A DNA stretch of 64,000 nucleotides from Cliona cf. orientalis (lineage: Eukaryota > Porifera > Demospongiae > Clionaida > Clionaidae): NCBI GenBank assembly GCA_963930775.1, contig OZ005699.1:7275501-7339500 (forward strand), read 5' to 3'. Below, one piece after another: positions 1 to 10,475 of this stretch (position 1 is its first letter; the number at the start of each line of letters is the position of its first letter). The position numbers and the translations under genes are program-made. The notes beneath the pieces were generated by a model that was not told the DNA's origin, ran no database searches, and worked only from the letters and a program-made list of their open reading frames with translations.

Positions 1-44
1 AAATATAGCTTACGTTATTGTATGTATACTATATAAAATTATAC

Positions 45-1481
45 CTTTAACATCCATGGCTAAATCTTCAACAGTTTTCAGTGGCTTCAGTGCAAAATCA
101 CTGAAACTAGCCACTGGTACAACCTGTTTTGAAGAATCTTCTGTGATCATCGGTGTGACCAGCTGCTCATCTGATGACACGAGCTCCAGGCATTCCTGGA
201 TCTTCTGAACGAGACTGTGTAGCTTCATGTCTTTTAGCACTTGGAAGAAGTTCCTCCATGTTTGCTGTTTGCCTATAAGTAGGCTTGTAGAGCTGACTAC
301 ATCATGAGCTTTAGCCAGTTCAGATGTTGCAGGGATACCAGTTGCCTCCAATCGTGACAGAATGTGTGAACATAACTGGCTATCAAGATCGAGAGGCGTG
401 TCTGAAACAATAATGACCGCACGATTATGGGCATTCCTATCATAATGTTATTATTGAGGTACGTACTACATTATTATACGTAGTTAGTTTTACCTTTATG
501 GAGGGAAGCTTTGAATACTCTATCAGACCATTCCTGTCCAATCTCTCCTCCAATGCTCATGAGCTCTCCTGAAGGAAGCGTCATGGCGCAAATACTGATA
601 AGATTTGTGGGCAGATTTCCAGATGCGATAGGAATCCAGAGCTGCAGAGGGGAGTTACCTGCTGGCCCAGGCGCATAGGCATACATTTTAGATGTAGGAT
701 AAAAAAGGTCACCACCTCCAATAGCGACGAGACTTCCTCCAAAGGCCGCCAAAGCCGATCGCTCGTGCGGTATGCTTGTTATCTTCTTCCATGTTTTCTC
801 TTCTAATTCTGAGCTTGGTGCTAGATCACTTGCAGTCGTGCAATTTGCAATGAGATGGTCAATTTCAATGTAGTAGACTTTCTGTCCTTGTCCCACCCCT
901 CCCATTAGATACAGGCACCCTTTGTAGAGTGTGCACTTCATATGCCAGCAAGCTCGAGGTAGTTCCCTGGCGGGGGACCACTCATGACCGTTGTAGACTT
1001 CGACGCTTTTTAGCTCAACTCCATTGACGCCAAGACCGCCAGCAACCACCAGATGATCTCCAATGCTAATGCCAGTTGCAGAATGTCGTTTTATGTTCAT
1101 GGGTGGAATATCTTCCCTCTTCTCTCCACTTTCAGGTAATATCGTCCACACTTTGTTGGTGTGGGGGCCTACTTTGTCCTGTCCTTGATATTCGCACCCA
1201 CTGGCAATCACAAGCTGGGAGTGGTAAACTGCTAGGGCAAAGTAGTAAGTTGGAGTGTTGATTGGCCTTTCGATCCATTCATCCTTTTCAGGCAGGTACG
1301 AGTAAAGCCTGGCAGCATCTCGGAAAGAACGCTTATTTCCACTCTTGTAGGTTCTTAGCGTGACTCCACCACCCACATACAGTCGATCATTCAACCACAC
1401 AGCCTGTGCATTGCGTGTCTTAATTGGCAGCTTGCTGCATTCCTTCCAGGAAACTGATGTGAGAGGATGGAGAATTTCAAC
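45..1481 (-). CDS. Kelch-repeat protein, two internal exons (partial gene)
   Basis: Two exons are visible on the minus strand: 1481-494 and 401-45, joined by an intron with GT-AG borders. The phases match: exon one ends after one base of a codon and the next exon supplies two. Exon one encodes about 329 residues with five to six kelch blades, seen as repeated Gly-Gly pairs each followed by a Tyr or Trp region (LYVGGG, LVVAGGLG, LYLMGGVG, LVAIGGG, LMSIGGE). Kelch propellers are protein-binding platforms, often cytoplasmic. Exon two encodes a helical region of about 118 residues rich in Leu, Lys and Glu, possibly a death-fold-like or other alpha-helical partner domain; I cannot assign it. The upstream end opens at an acceptor at 1481 and the downstream end leaves at a donor at 44, so both termini lie elsewhere. 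No BTB domain is visible here. Confidence 0.8.
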
Positions 1482-1587
1482 CTACACAAGTAAAGATTAA
1501 CTTTATAATAATATTATTTGCAGTGGCTATTGATCTGGATAGCCATTCCATAGATACATAAGATAGCTAAATAGCTATAGCATAATA

Positions 1588-1995
1588 ATGATTCTCAGTG
1601 TTGGTATATTATTAATGTTCTTCTGTTTCCCTTCCGTATTTCTCAATTCTGCCCCTCCCCCCGCCTTGGACCAAGTTATTTGCCACTGTCAAGATCATAG
1701 TAGCTCACTGAACGCTACTGACCCGTATAGTAGTCTGGGTGCCAGCCCCTGGCGGACTACATGTAGATGCATATACATGAACAAATTGACTGGCAAACCT
1801 GTGGAGGACGATCCATGCCGCGCCGGTTTCCGATGGATATTGATGGCTATACTGATCGAACCAGCAGCAGTAGCTATCTGGCTCTTTGCCGGTGTTGCCC
1901 CCACCCAAAACTGTAATAGCCTTAACCGGAAACCGCAAATGAAATCTAACTCCGTACCGCCCCCACTCCCCCCTGTTGCTAGACTAAGTCACTGA
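1588..1995 (+). CDS. Possible small secreted or single-pass membrane protein
   Basis: A 135-codon single-exon frame begins with a good signal-peptide-like stretch (MILSVGILLMFFCFPSVFL) and has one further hydrophobic segment at about residues 83-105, with CxC-type cysteines between them and a proline-rich end (PPPLPP). An AATAAA polyadenylation-like signal lies about 95 bases after the stop. It sits inside what would be the upstream intron of the kelch gene, on the opposite strand. No family is recognised. The frame could be chance in AT-rich DNA. Confidence 0.35.
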   Translation: MILSVGILLMFFCFPSVFLNSAPPPALDQVICHCQDHSSSLNATDPYSSLGASPWRTTCRCIYMNKLTGKPVEDDPCRAGFRWILMAILIEPAAVAIWLFAGVAPTQNCNSLNRKPQMKSNSVPPPLPPVARLSH

Positions 1996-2183
1996 ATTTA
2001 AGATAACTTGAATAGCTTAGTCTAAACTATAGCCCAGGCCCATGTACGTTGGGATGAGTATTGATATGTCTGACTGCATGTATCTACAATAAATTGATGC
2101 ACAAGAGTCACTTCATAATTTTTATGGCTAATTCTACATTTTCCAGTCCTTTTAATTGAATTATTAACAAAGTTGAGTATCGA

Positions 2184-3489
2184 TCATTGTATGTACTGCT
2201 TAAATGATCGTGAAGCAGAGCATTCTTGAAGTTTCAGATTAGTATTCACGATGGGATTGTAGCCGCGAGTGACCTTCCACCCTGAGCAGGATCCATTAGG
2301 GCATGCTTCCCAGCAGTCCAGTGGAAGGGGAACTGTAGGGTGAGGGAATAAAAGCTGTGACACTCCCTCCCCCCCCCCCCCCCCCCCCATGCACCTACCA
2401 TGATAGTTGCCATAATCTTTGCAGAACTGGACAAATACGTATAGCAGTTGAATATCCACTTGTTTGGTGCCATTTCTATATCGTCCATCACCTGAAATTT
2501 GCAGTCTTGTAGTGGTAACTGGGATGTGCTAGACCACCGTTTGCATGGGTAATTATTAATACAGCAAGCAGATTTCTATAGAGCTACGGAAGTCTTCAAA
2601 ATGGATTCTAGTATCAATCGTAATTTCTTACGCAGCAGAGTATAATGCACCTATCAATATTATGCCCCACTACCCCCTGTACGGGCAAGGGTGGGGCTAA
2701 CAGGGGATTTGACTTTTTCTAAAAGTGAATGCCCCCCTACGGGGGCAATATTTTCGAGTCAAAACGCTAGTGTAAAGACAGCTAAATTCTTTTCTTTCAG
2801 TCTATTTAGGCGATTTTCTGATTTATACCAGGTAGCTCAAAGATTTATGAAAATCAAAAGCCCCACCCCTAGGGCGAGGTCAAGAAGTCAATTCCCCCAA
2901 CAATCCCCTGTCTTCCCCCACCTATGCCCGTACAGGGGGGAGTGGGGCATAATATTGACAGGTGCATAAGGCGTGACAAACTAAATTCACAGTTTATCGT
3001 CACAAAGATTTCGATTTTGCATGCGGGCGGGCGGTCATTTTTCATATTTCAAACTAGTAGAGAGTGCTGGAAAGCTATGCTCGAACCTCGAAATCGCCGA
3101 CGCCCCGCCCTCTAATTAACGCGATCGGTGGGTGGGGCTCAAAGTGCCATATGTTTACTGTATTGAATATGAAATCTGAAAAATTTTGAGAAAATCTGAA
3201 AATCCATGCGGGCGGTGACGATAAACAGCGAATTCAGTTTGCCCCGCCTAATATTATTATGATCAAAATTAATGTCTTCAATCAAGGATATGCTTATCTG
3301 AATAATATGTGTAGCTATATAATTAACTATACTGAGCTACCACAATTTCTTACCAGAATAATAATCGCACATTGACCAAATGTTGAGTTGGTCAAGGTTG
3401 ATGGGTGCGACACTAGCGCTCTCTGAGTTATGGAATAGAGAGACGCACAGAAAGACGATAACTGCAGTCGCTATTAACTTTTTGAACAT
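2184..3489 (-). CDS. Small secreted six-cysteine protein, three exons
   Basis: Minus-strand gene assembled from three short exons: 3489-3354, 2491-2399 and 2332-2184. Both introns have GT-AG ends and every junction is in phase (each exon boundary falls after the first base of a codon), giving 378 coding bases, 125 residues plus stop. Residues 1-25 form a clear signal peptide (MFKKLIATAVIVFLCVSLFH). The mature part has six cysteines (SMCDYY, QFCKDY, DCWEAC, GSCSGW, QECSAS), enough for three disulfides. No known family is recognised. The first intron (about 860 bases) contains two foldback elements, and the second intron contains a 20-base poly-C run very close to the exon-two donor. Three matching phases plus a signal peptide make a chance arrangement unlikely, but expression is unproven. 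Confidence 0.7.
2369..2388. repeat. Poly-C tract (20 C)
   Basis: Uninterrupted run of 20 C within the second intron of the six-cysteine gene, about 10 bases from the exon-two donor on the transcribed strand, where it reads as poly-G. Confidence 0.9.
2645..2967. mobile_element. Foldback/MITE-like element with about 65-base inverted termini
   Basis: The segment 2646-2712 is repeated as its reverse complement at 2899-2967 with few mismatches; both arms carry a conserved GC-rich block (ATTATGCCCCACTACCCCCT in the left arm). There is no coding capacity, and the total of about 320 bases fits a miniature inverted-repeat element. It lies in the first intron of the six-cysteine gene and abuts a second, different foldback element. 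Confidence 0.8.
2969..3249. mobile_element. Second foldback/MITE-like element, adjacent
   Basis: Bases 2969-3003 reappear inverted at 3214-3249. Just inside the left arm is the string atgcgggcgggcggt, which also occurs at 17716 and in part at the inner edge of the right arm, suggesting a dispersed family. There is no coding capacity. Confidence 0.7.
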
Positions 3490-4439
3490 TTTTCAATCCA
3501 ACCTGAATGTAGTTAGGATAGAGACTACCAACTTGCTTGCTAATACTGTACATGTATTCTGAAATTTTGCTCTCTTTTATAGAAAATCTTAGTGGTACAA
3601 CTTTATTCACAAGAATGTTGAAGATTCCTGATTATTTGCAGTTGGCATATATGCCCGGATATGAGTTAACAGATTATAGTCTGTAGCTGCATGACCACAA
3701 AGCACATGTAGCTCGTGTGTAGTTAATGGACTACACTATGAAACCATTTTGTATGTAGCAGCTGCTACATTCATGGGCTGGCTTAGCTACCAATAATTAA
3801 CGCTTGCTCTAGACTGCTGTTGTTCACGCAATCACAAAGACAACATCTAAGCTTAGCTAATGACTAATCTGTCTCACATTATCTTGAAAGGAGCTATAAT
3901 ATGCATGCATGTGGCTAATAATTATTATTACTCACCATAACCGGTACCATAATAATAATGTTAATATTATTATTATGCATAGCATCCAATCTTATGAGCA
4001 TAAAATTAGCTACTAAAAAGGGCTGGGGGGGGGGGGGGGGGTTAGATATAGAGCTCTTTGTAAAAAAATGTGTACAAAATACTGAAGAATGTTGAATGAT
4101 ACTGAGAAGGGTTTGGAGGCACTGCACAGAAAATTAGCTTCCAGGATCCGGAAGTGAAACTTCAATCACATAGATACAAACAATTTCAATTTGGTAGTCA
4201 TAAATAATTAATAAACAATAATTATTAGTACTTAAAAGTTATGGTTGTTGACCACTAGTCTATAGCTAGTGCCGATTGTGGATTCATGCTGCCTCTCAAC
4301 TCTTACAGCCTGCCAAGAAAAATACAAGCACAGCAGCTGGAGCTACATGACATCTTAGCCAGACCACAGACTTTCTAGTGTCAGCATGACACACACACAC
4401 ACTGATGACATTCGATATGGTAAGGGTCGTCGTGATATG
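3490..4439. other. Non-coding interval, poly-G run at 4025-4041
   Basis: I see no supported gene. The stretch holds AT-rich simple sequence, several TAGC/ATTATT strings and an uninterrupted run of 17 G at 4025-4041. It probably contains the promoter of the minus-strand six-cysteine gene near its left end. Confidence 0.5.
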
Positions 4440-4622
4440 CAGTTTACGCATGCGCAAGTACTTCCCGCCACGTGTTTCTGTCACTATTAATGCGCATGCG
4501 CGTTTAATTTTTCAATCATCAAAGAAGGCTAGGGACAATCAGTCACGGTCTAGAAGTTCGAGCTCCTCGGAGAAGATATCGAGACTACTGAACCTGTTCA
4601 GCTCAAGATATATATTAATTAG
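4440..4622 (+). promoter_or_regulatory. Candidate promoter and 5' non-coding exon, NRF1-like sites
   Basis: A CpG-containing island in otherwise AT-rich DNA carries two palindromic GCATGCGC-type motifs (4448-4456 and 4491-4502, the latter TGCGCATGCGCG), which match the consensus of the animal transcription factor NRF1. About 120 bases downstream is a good donor, ag|gtaagc, at 4622/4623. The next plus-strand acceptor before a real coding exon is at 6740, eight bases before the TMEM45 start, so this may be its promoter and untranslated first exon. The link to TMEM45 is inferred. Confidence 0.45.
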
Positions 4623-6740
4623 GTAAGCATAATTCGGTCACATGATCTAGTGCAGCTATGATTCAAAGTATAGCCATAGCTAGCAAGCTATCTGAAGAGA
4701 TATCAAAATGTACAGTGCTGGCTGTAGCCATCAGTCACAGCCTAGAAATTAAATATTTATACTAATAAAGGATCAATACTTTAATCACTTCCTTACAACT
4801 AACTAGTAGCTGAAATTGGTAATAATGTTGTCTCATGATGCCTGCGGCTTAGTCACTAGTCTTGTGACACAATGGGTGGCTTGATTCAAAACTGGAGAAT
4901 GATTCCATGCATGGATGAGAACTTAAGAAAGAATAGGTGGGGAAAACACTGCACTCCGATCCGCTCTCGCAAAGGTTGAAATTTCACACGCAAGGGGGAG
5001 CCTGGTTTGACACCAACAAATCTAATAGTTACAAGAGCACTGCCATGGACTCACTGCACGACTATTTCCTGCACATGTTTGTTGGATCCACAATGCTATA
5101 GCTATAGATTCCTGTAGTATAAGTGTAAGATAATTGGAAGCCCCCACATTGCAAGCTTCACAACTTAGTGTCACTAGCGCTAAAGATGAAAATGTAGAGC
5201 GGAAGCCTGGAAGGTATACGTAGCTTCATGCATGTATATAGTATAGCCGATAGTTTCATGGGCAGATTCAGAGTTGCTGTGGTTGATCACAGCATACATA
5301 TGATATCATAGCCTATAGTTGTAGCTAGTCATGCACAACTGTATTGTGCAATATACTGCAAGATCAGGCACTGGAGGAATCAATGAATATTGTATGATAC
5401 ACTGTTTATTAAAATTTGTATACATGAAATATCCTTCACTGTTTACACTCCAAGTTGCATGCACGCAATGTTGATATGAGTAAGCTTCTTTCGTATACTA
5501 ATAGCTACCCTGCATGGATCTGACAAAAAGTAGTACACACAATGAATGCACAGTAGCTTTGTACTGGACGATTTCAATGCCTTGTATGGATAAAGTAGCC
5601 TTCCTTTTGTAGTTTGTTTTCGTTTCATTGGCAAAAGCTGTCAGGGCTGTTGACAAAATCCTAAAGTACACACATACTTCCCCAAATTCTTTAGCTCATA
5701 TACATGTACATGCTTACTATCTTCATATTGACTATCTTACATCAACATGTTTCTGTTTGAATTACAGGCCTATTCCCAGCTGTTCAGTATTGCACACTGA
5801 AAAGCATGAATCACTGATAAGCTGGGATTGGGGCTGATGTGTACATGTAACTTCTGAGCTGTTTGTGACTGGCTTATAGTATTCAAAGTACTTGTACACT
5901 TTTCAGTGCATTCAAGACTAGCTGTATGTAGAATGACTATAGCTTGCAAACATGTCAGTTATATAGCATGCAATAGTAATATTATCGTTGATGGTATGCT
6001 TTCCTCTGAGCAAACATTATGACTGAGTCAAGGTATGATTATTCAGTGATCTAGACTAAGTCACACTGGTCATAGTATTATATTGTAGGTGTACATGGTC
6101 CAGTACAGTGTGATTGTCAAGAAATGTGCATATCAGCTAGATATTCGGTTTCTGTAGTTTTTCTACCTTCCTTAGATCATTTGAAGATAAACTTGAGCCA
6201 TCTTGTGTGTGGCATCTCTAGCCGGTAGTTGTTTATATTATAGCTGAACATGCACCAAGGTGTTAAGTCACCGTATTTTACACTTTTAGCTACAGAACCC
6301 ACGCACACCTCCCTGCAATGCCGGCGCCACAGATCTTGTGACAAAGGAAATCCTCCTAGCTGTGTGATAAACAGAATAAGACAGCTAGAGTGAACAAGTC
6401 CATGATTGAGCTTAGTGTGTGCAAATATTAATTTGGATGTTCATGACCTTTTAATAATAATACTATAGCTTAAGTCTATATATAGCTAATTGTGGTGATA
6501 TCAGTGTCATAGTACTTCAATTTGCTGGCAATGCCGGTTGAGAATTGCATTTTATTATTATGGAGCATGTATAAAGAAAACAAGGCCAAAATAATACTCA
6601 TCATGCATGCACTATCTGGAGAGCAATTAATGATCAAGTTATGAGGATTGGGATAGATGCATTTGTAGCTCTTATTGCACAGTATGGTAATAATAGCAAA
6701 GTACAATGTCATAATAAATTATAAAAAAATATCATTGACA
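4623..6740 (+). other. Probable first intron of the TMEM45 gene; otherwise empty
   Basis: About 2.1 kb without a supported coding exon. It starts at a strong donor (gtaagc) and ends with atcattgacag directly upstream of the TMEM45 start. The small open frames on both strands here have no signal peptide, motif or splice support. Confidence 0.4.
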
Positions 6741-6749
6741 GGCTCAGTC

Positions 6750-7739
6750 ATGGCTACTTGGGATGGACACCTACTCGGCAGTTTCTTCCTCGTAATTCAA
6801 GGTCTATGGTGGATAATTCTTAGCGCCTGGTACCACCTGCAAGCACAGTCACAAGGAAAAACAAACAAGAAGAGATCCGGAGTGAAGTGTTCAAGAATCA
6901 CTTCCGTCCAGACTGGGTGCTTAAAATCTTGGATACCTCAACCGTTTTTTGCTGGTATTCCTATTGAACCAATTGCTAAAATTGTTGCCTGTGGCATAGG
7001 AGTTTTTGGTGAGACATTCCTTACTTTGCTTGTTGAAGAGAAGGGGATGCCAAGGAGGCTTCAGTTTGGGGCGTTTAAAATTTTTAACAGCTCTGGAGAT
7101 TTTGTTTATGTCGGCAAGTTTCAACACGTGACGATGTACAGTGGATTTGTGCTCTCAGGAATAGTCGATTTGCTAACTCTTTTTGTTCACTTCCCGCAGG
7201 CCACAAGCCCTCTTTTCTTCACTTTGGCCTTCATAAGCCAGGGAATTCTGTTCTGGTTCCATATGGGTCACTCTATACTCAACGCCAACTACCACAAGCT
7301 TCACCTAGTGATCATCATTTCGTGTGTAATCTTCTCTTATTTGCGGACCCACCACACGAAAAGCTTTCTGGTAAACACTGCTCTAGGATGTGGCATACTG
7401 CTTCAGGGAACTTGGTTCTTCCAAGCTGCTTTTCTTATCTACAAAGACGGCAAAATTAACTGGGAGCTGCACAAAATGGAGCACCATTCGGAAAAGCTTG
7501 AGCATATGGTGCCGATGTACTTGAGCGCCGTGTTCTCTTGGCATTTGATGCTGGCAGCAATGATCGTGCTTATAGTGTGGGTGATCATGTATGCTGCTGT
7601 TAACAAGAGGTGCATTGTAAAAAGGAATAACGGCACTAAGTGGGAAGCTGTTCAGTCAGAGTGCACTGAAAACCTGATTGAGGAGGAATTGATCGCTCAG
7701 AATGGAAATAGGAGTCTAGAAGTAGACACCGAAGTTTGA
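6750..7739 (+). CDS. TMEM45 family multipass membrane protein
   Basis: A single-exon coding region of 329 residues. The start at 6750 was chosen because MATWDGHLLGSFFLVIQGLW matches the usual N-terminus of TMEM45A/B (GH..GSFFL); the frame is open for 25 more codons upstream but an acceptor-like cag precedes this ATG. Family landmarks are QHVTMY, SGIVDLLT and LQGTWFFQ in order, with about seven hydrophobic segments and a charged cytoplasmic tail (GNRSLEVDTEV). It is about 50 residues longer than vertebrate TMEM45; the extra material is mostly in the first loop (residues 30-90). TMEM45 proteins belong to the DUF716 family of endomembrane or surface proteins with no agreed biochemical activity. 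The gene looks intact and is the only conserved housekeeping-type gene in the left part. Confidence 0.88.
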   Translation: MATWDGHLLGSFFLVIQGLWWIILSAWYHLQAQSQGKTNKKRSGVKCSRITSVQTGCLKSWIPQPFFAGIPIEPIAKIVACGIGVFGETFLTLLVEEKGMPRRLQFGAFKIFNSSGDFVYVGKFQHVTMYSGFVLSGIVDLLTLFVHFPQATSPLFFTLAFISQGILFWFHMGHSILNANYHKLHLVIIISCVIFSYLRTHHTKSFLVNTALGCGILLQGTWFFQAAFLIYKDGKINWELHKMEHHSEKLEHMVPMYLSAVFSWHLMLAAMIVLIVWVIMYAAVNKRCIVKRNNGTKWEAVQSECTENLIEEELIAQNGNRSLEVDTEV

Positions 7740-8324
7740 CACACACAATAGTAGCTAATCACTTTTAGACACTTAGGAGCTTAGTTATTAGAATATTATT
7801 ATTGTAGTGTTATTGCAAATGCACAGTCACGTATAACAGACTAGGATATTGAGTTAGTTATAATACATTAATAATTCATACATGATTAGCTATATAGTAC
7901 ACAATCACTAACTGTAACTTTTATCTCTTTCAGATATTGACATGCATGTGGCTCATTGTTATTGTAATATTTATTTACACTCCACTGTGGATGCAGTAAC
8001 TTGTCATAATACATTTCCCACAGATTTCCTTTGTAAGATGTTTTCACAAGCAACAAATTAAATTGTCATCAAAACTGCTTGGTTAAGTTTTTACATCAAT
8101 TTTATATAAATTCAGTGCCTGTAATAATAATACCGGTAATAATAATAGCTACGCAAGCCAGCATAATAGTATTATTAATATATATAGTGCATAACATTAT
8201 ACTATTACTGTAATAATAATAATTATGTTGTTAAAATTATATAAAACAACTGCGTGTGCCAATATAATTATTATTGTACCGATACACCATTATTTTAATG
8301 CTCAGTGTAGCTACGTGCCTCGAT
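7740..8324. other. Intergenic, AT-rich simple sequence
   Basis: This stretch holds the TMEM45 3' region and the A1 upstream region. It is dominated by taataataat-type repeats; no gene or clear repeat family is seen. Confidence 0.5.
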
Positions 8325-8349
8325 CAAGCAAATTGATTCAGCATCAATA
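8325..8349 (+). promoter_or_regulatory. Conserved 25-base leader directly before A1 start
   Basis: The 25 bases ending at the start codon (beginning CAAGCAAATTGATT) recur with at most one change before A2 (25266-25242, minus) and A3 (27290-27314). Further upstream the three promoters are largely unalike, so the leader is either constrained or the start of a shared transcribed block. Confidence 0.6.
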
Positions 8350-10209
8350 ATGATAGTCAAATGCAAACTGATTCTTAAATTTGTCTGTCTGCTAGCAATC
8401 ATTAGCAGCTATAGCGGTGCTCTGAGTCTACCGCTGCCTGATCTCACTCTGTATGCTGCAACACTTCAGACATCAGAAGAGGAAAATAAAACTAAACAAG
8501 AAGAAATTCAATGGCAGGGTAATGACCTCAGAGCAGCTCTTTGTTCAGACAATAACAATACCTATCTCTATCGAGATGTTGATGTAAAGTGTACCGACAG
8601 TGATGGGGTGTATCTGAGCATTGGTCACTGCTTGACATACCATGTAAACGAACACGGTAGACATTTTCTGTATGAATTTAAATGTCGTTATTTCCAGCTC
8701 AAGGGACACCAAGTGACTGATTCTGAACCAGGCTACATCAAACTACCACACAATATCTCTGAGCTTAACGATTATATGTGTGGGCCCATGAACAGGAAAG
8801 GGTTTCTATGTGAAGAATGTATTGATAATTTTTCAGTATCCATGACCTCAATTGGGAATAAATGTTCTAATTGCACAGATGTGTGGTATGGAATTCCTCT
8901 CTACTTAACAATCGAACTGGTTCCAATTACAGCTTTCTACATCTTCATTCTAGTGTTTCAAATCCACATAACCTCTCCTCCCATGGTAAGCTTTATCTTA
9001 TACAGTCAGACGGTCATGTTCGTTCTTACTGTCGACAGACCACCCCCTTTAGAGAAAGTTATTCCACAACACGAAAGGAAATTCAATTTTTTGTTTAATT
9101 TGAATCTCTTTCTCTACTGTCCATGGAATCTTGACTTTCTGCACTACGTTCTACCACCATTCTGTGTCTTTGAAGGTCTCAATATGAAGCACATAGCATT
9201 CCTAAACTATATATCTGCAGTGTATCCCCTCTTTTTAATCTTCTTGACATGGGTAACCATTAAACTTGACGATAGAGGCTTCAAACCGGTTAAGTGTGTT
9301 GTGAAAACATTTCATAAATGCTTGGTCAAGTTAAAGCAAGACTGGGGTAACAAACGAGATATAGTGGATGTCTTCTCCGCATTCTTTCTTCTCTCGTATA
9401 GCAAGCTCTTGCATCAATCCAATCTTTTTCTGGTGCGTGACCTACTATCATACATTCAAAATAAGCCTGGAGTCTGGGGCATCAAATTAATAATGAACTA
9501 TGATTACAACATTACATATGGAAGTTCTAAGCATATCACAATTACAGTAGCAGCTCTACTGATTATGCTTGTATTCAATGTCCTCCCAGCCCTACTACTA
9601 GTTCTGTATCCTTTCAAGATCATTCGAGCTTGCCTTTCCAAGTGTCACCTCGATACACTATGCTTGAGTGCATTCATGGATAAATTTCACGGTTGCTATA
9701 GGAATGGTCTCAATGGAGGCAGAGACATGAGGAGCTTTGCTGGATTGTACTTCTTTATACGATGCCTATTTTTTCTATATTATCCTATTCAACTCTACAA
9801 AATTCATTTCTCCATTGGATCCTATTTGGTTTTGTTATTCCTCTCTGTTACTCTACTGATAGCCATAGCCAGGCCCTACAAAGAAACCTACATGAATATC
9901 TTCGATACCATAATTCTTGTTAACTTCACATTCATATCCAAGATACAAAATGACAATTATTACAGAGGTATGGGCACTCAGCTATTCATAGTGAGTCTCA
10001 TACCTGCAATTGCACTCGGCATCTGCTTGCTCTATTTACAAGTCTACAAAGTGTGTAACTTCAAATGTTGTAGAAAGATGAAGAATCTACGCCGGCAGAT
10101 CACTATTGAAGATGCTAATTCAGTGCTAGAGAACTCTAGATCTGATTACACACGAAGTAATGAAATCCAATCATTGCTAGCACCCACAACAGATTCCAGT
10201 GACGAGTAG
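8350..10209 (+). CDS. Subfamily A multipass membrane protein (A1), intact
   Basis: A single exon of 619 residues. Residues 1-26 are a signal peptide. An ectodomain follows, with N-glycosylation sites and a cysteine motif at 144-175 (C144, NRKGFLC154, EEC157, C172, C175) just before the first membrane segment at about 181-206. Eight to ten hydrophobic segments follow, including FFLLSYSKLL at 346-355 and the loop HGCYRNGLNGGRDMRSFAGL at 447-466, which are invariant in A1, A2 and A3. The cytoplasmic tail ends SNEIQSLLAPTTDSSDE; EIQSLL fits the acidic dileucine sorting signal [DE]xxxL[LI]. The same plan, with an added beta-helix, is seen in C1, so A looks like a beta-helix-less member of one superfamily. 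Function is unknown; a surface receptor or adhesion role is only inferred from topology. Leader and tail are shared with A2 and A3. Confidence 0.85.
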   Translation: MIVKCKLILKFVCLLAIISSYSGALSLPLPDLTLYAATLQTSEEENKTKQEEIQWQGNDLRAALCSDNNNTYLYRDVDVKCTDSDGVYLSIGHCLTYHVNEHGRHFLYEFKCRYFQLKGHQVTDSEPGYIKLPHNISELNDYMCGPMNRKGFLCEECIDNFSVSMTSIGNKCSNCTDVWYGIPLYLTIELVPITAFYIFILVFQIHITSPPMVSFILYSQTVMFVLTVDRPPPLEKVIPQHERKFNFLFNLNLFLYCPWNLDFLHYVLPPFCVFEGLNMKHIAFLNYISAVYPLFLIFLTWVTIKLDDRGFKPVKCVVKTFHKCLVKLKQDWGNKRDIVDVFSAFFLLSYSKLLHQSNLFLVRDLLSYIQNKPGVWGIKLIMNYDYNITYGSSKHITITVAALLIMLVFNVLPALLLVLYPFKIIRACLSKCHLDTLCLSAFMDKFHGCYRNGLNGGRDMRSFAGLYFFIRCLFFLYYPIQLYKIHFSIGSYLVLLFLSVTLLIAIARPYKETYMNIFDTIILVNFTFISKIQNDNYYRGMGTQLFIVSLIPAIALGICLLYLQVYKVCNFKCCRKMKNLRRQITIEDANSVLENSRSDYTRSNEIQSLLAPTTDSSDE

Positions 10210-10475
10210 TCAGACATGTGCAGGAAGTATAATAGCTTTAATGAAACAGACATAATAATTATTATACTAAATCCATAGACTATATTATGTATGTATGTTA
10301 ATCTAATACATTAACTAGTAATACATTAGCTAGCTATGATGTGCATACTGCTGATGACTTGAGTCTGATGCAATAATTGTTGTAGGCTATAGCAAGAGTA
10401 TAGTATGTATTTCAATGAGTGATGTTTTTTATCAGATGAACAATAATAATTATTAGTATTGTCGGCTGTAGCTAC

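Noticed and set aside
1076..1261. Open frame on the plus strand inside the kelch exon
   Set aside because: It is the antisense of a well-supported kelch coding exon.
4405..4626. 73-codon frame with an Arg-Ser-rich stretch (QSRSRSSSSSEKISR)
   Set aside because: It overlaps the promoter-like region and ends just past a strong splice donor; it is more likely an untranslated first exon.
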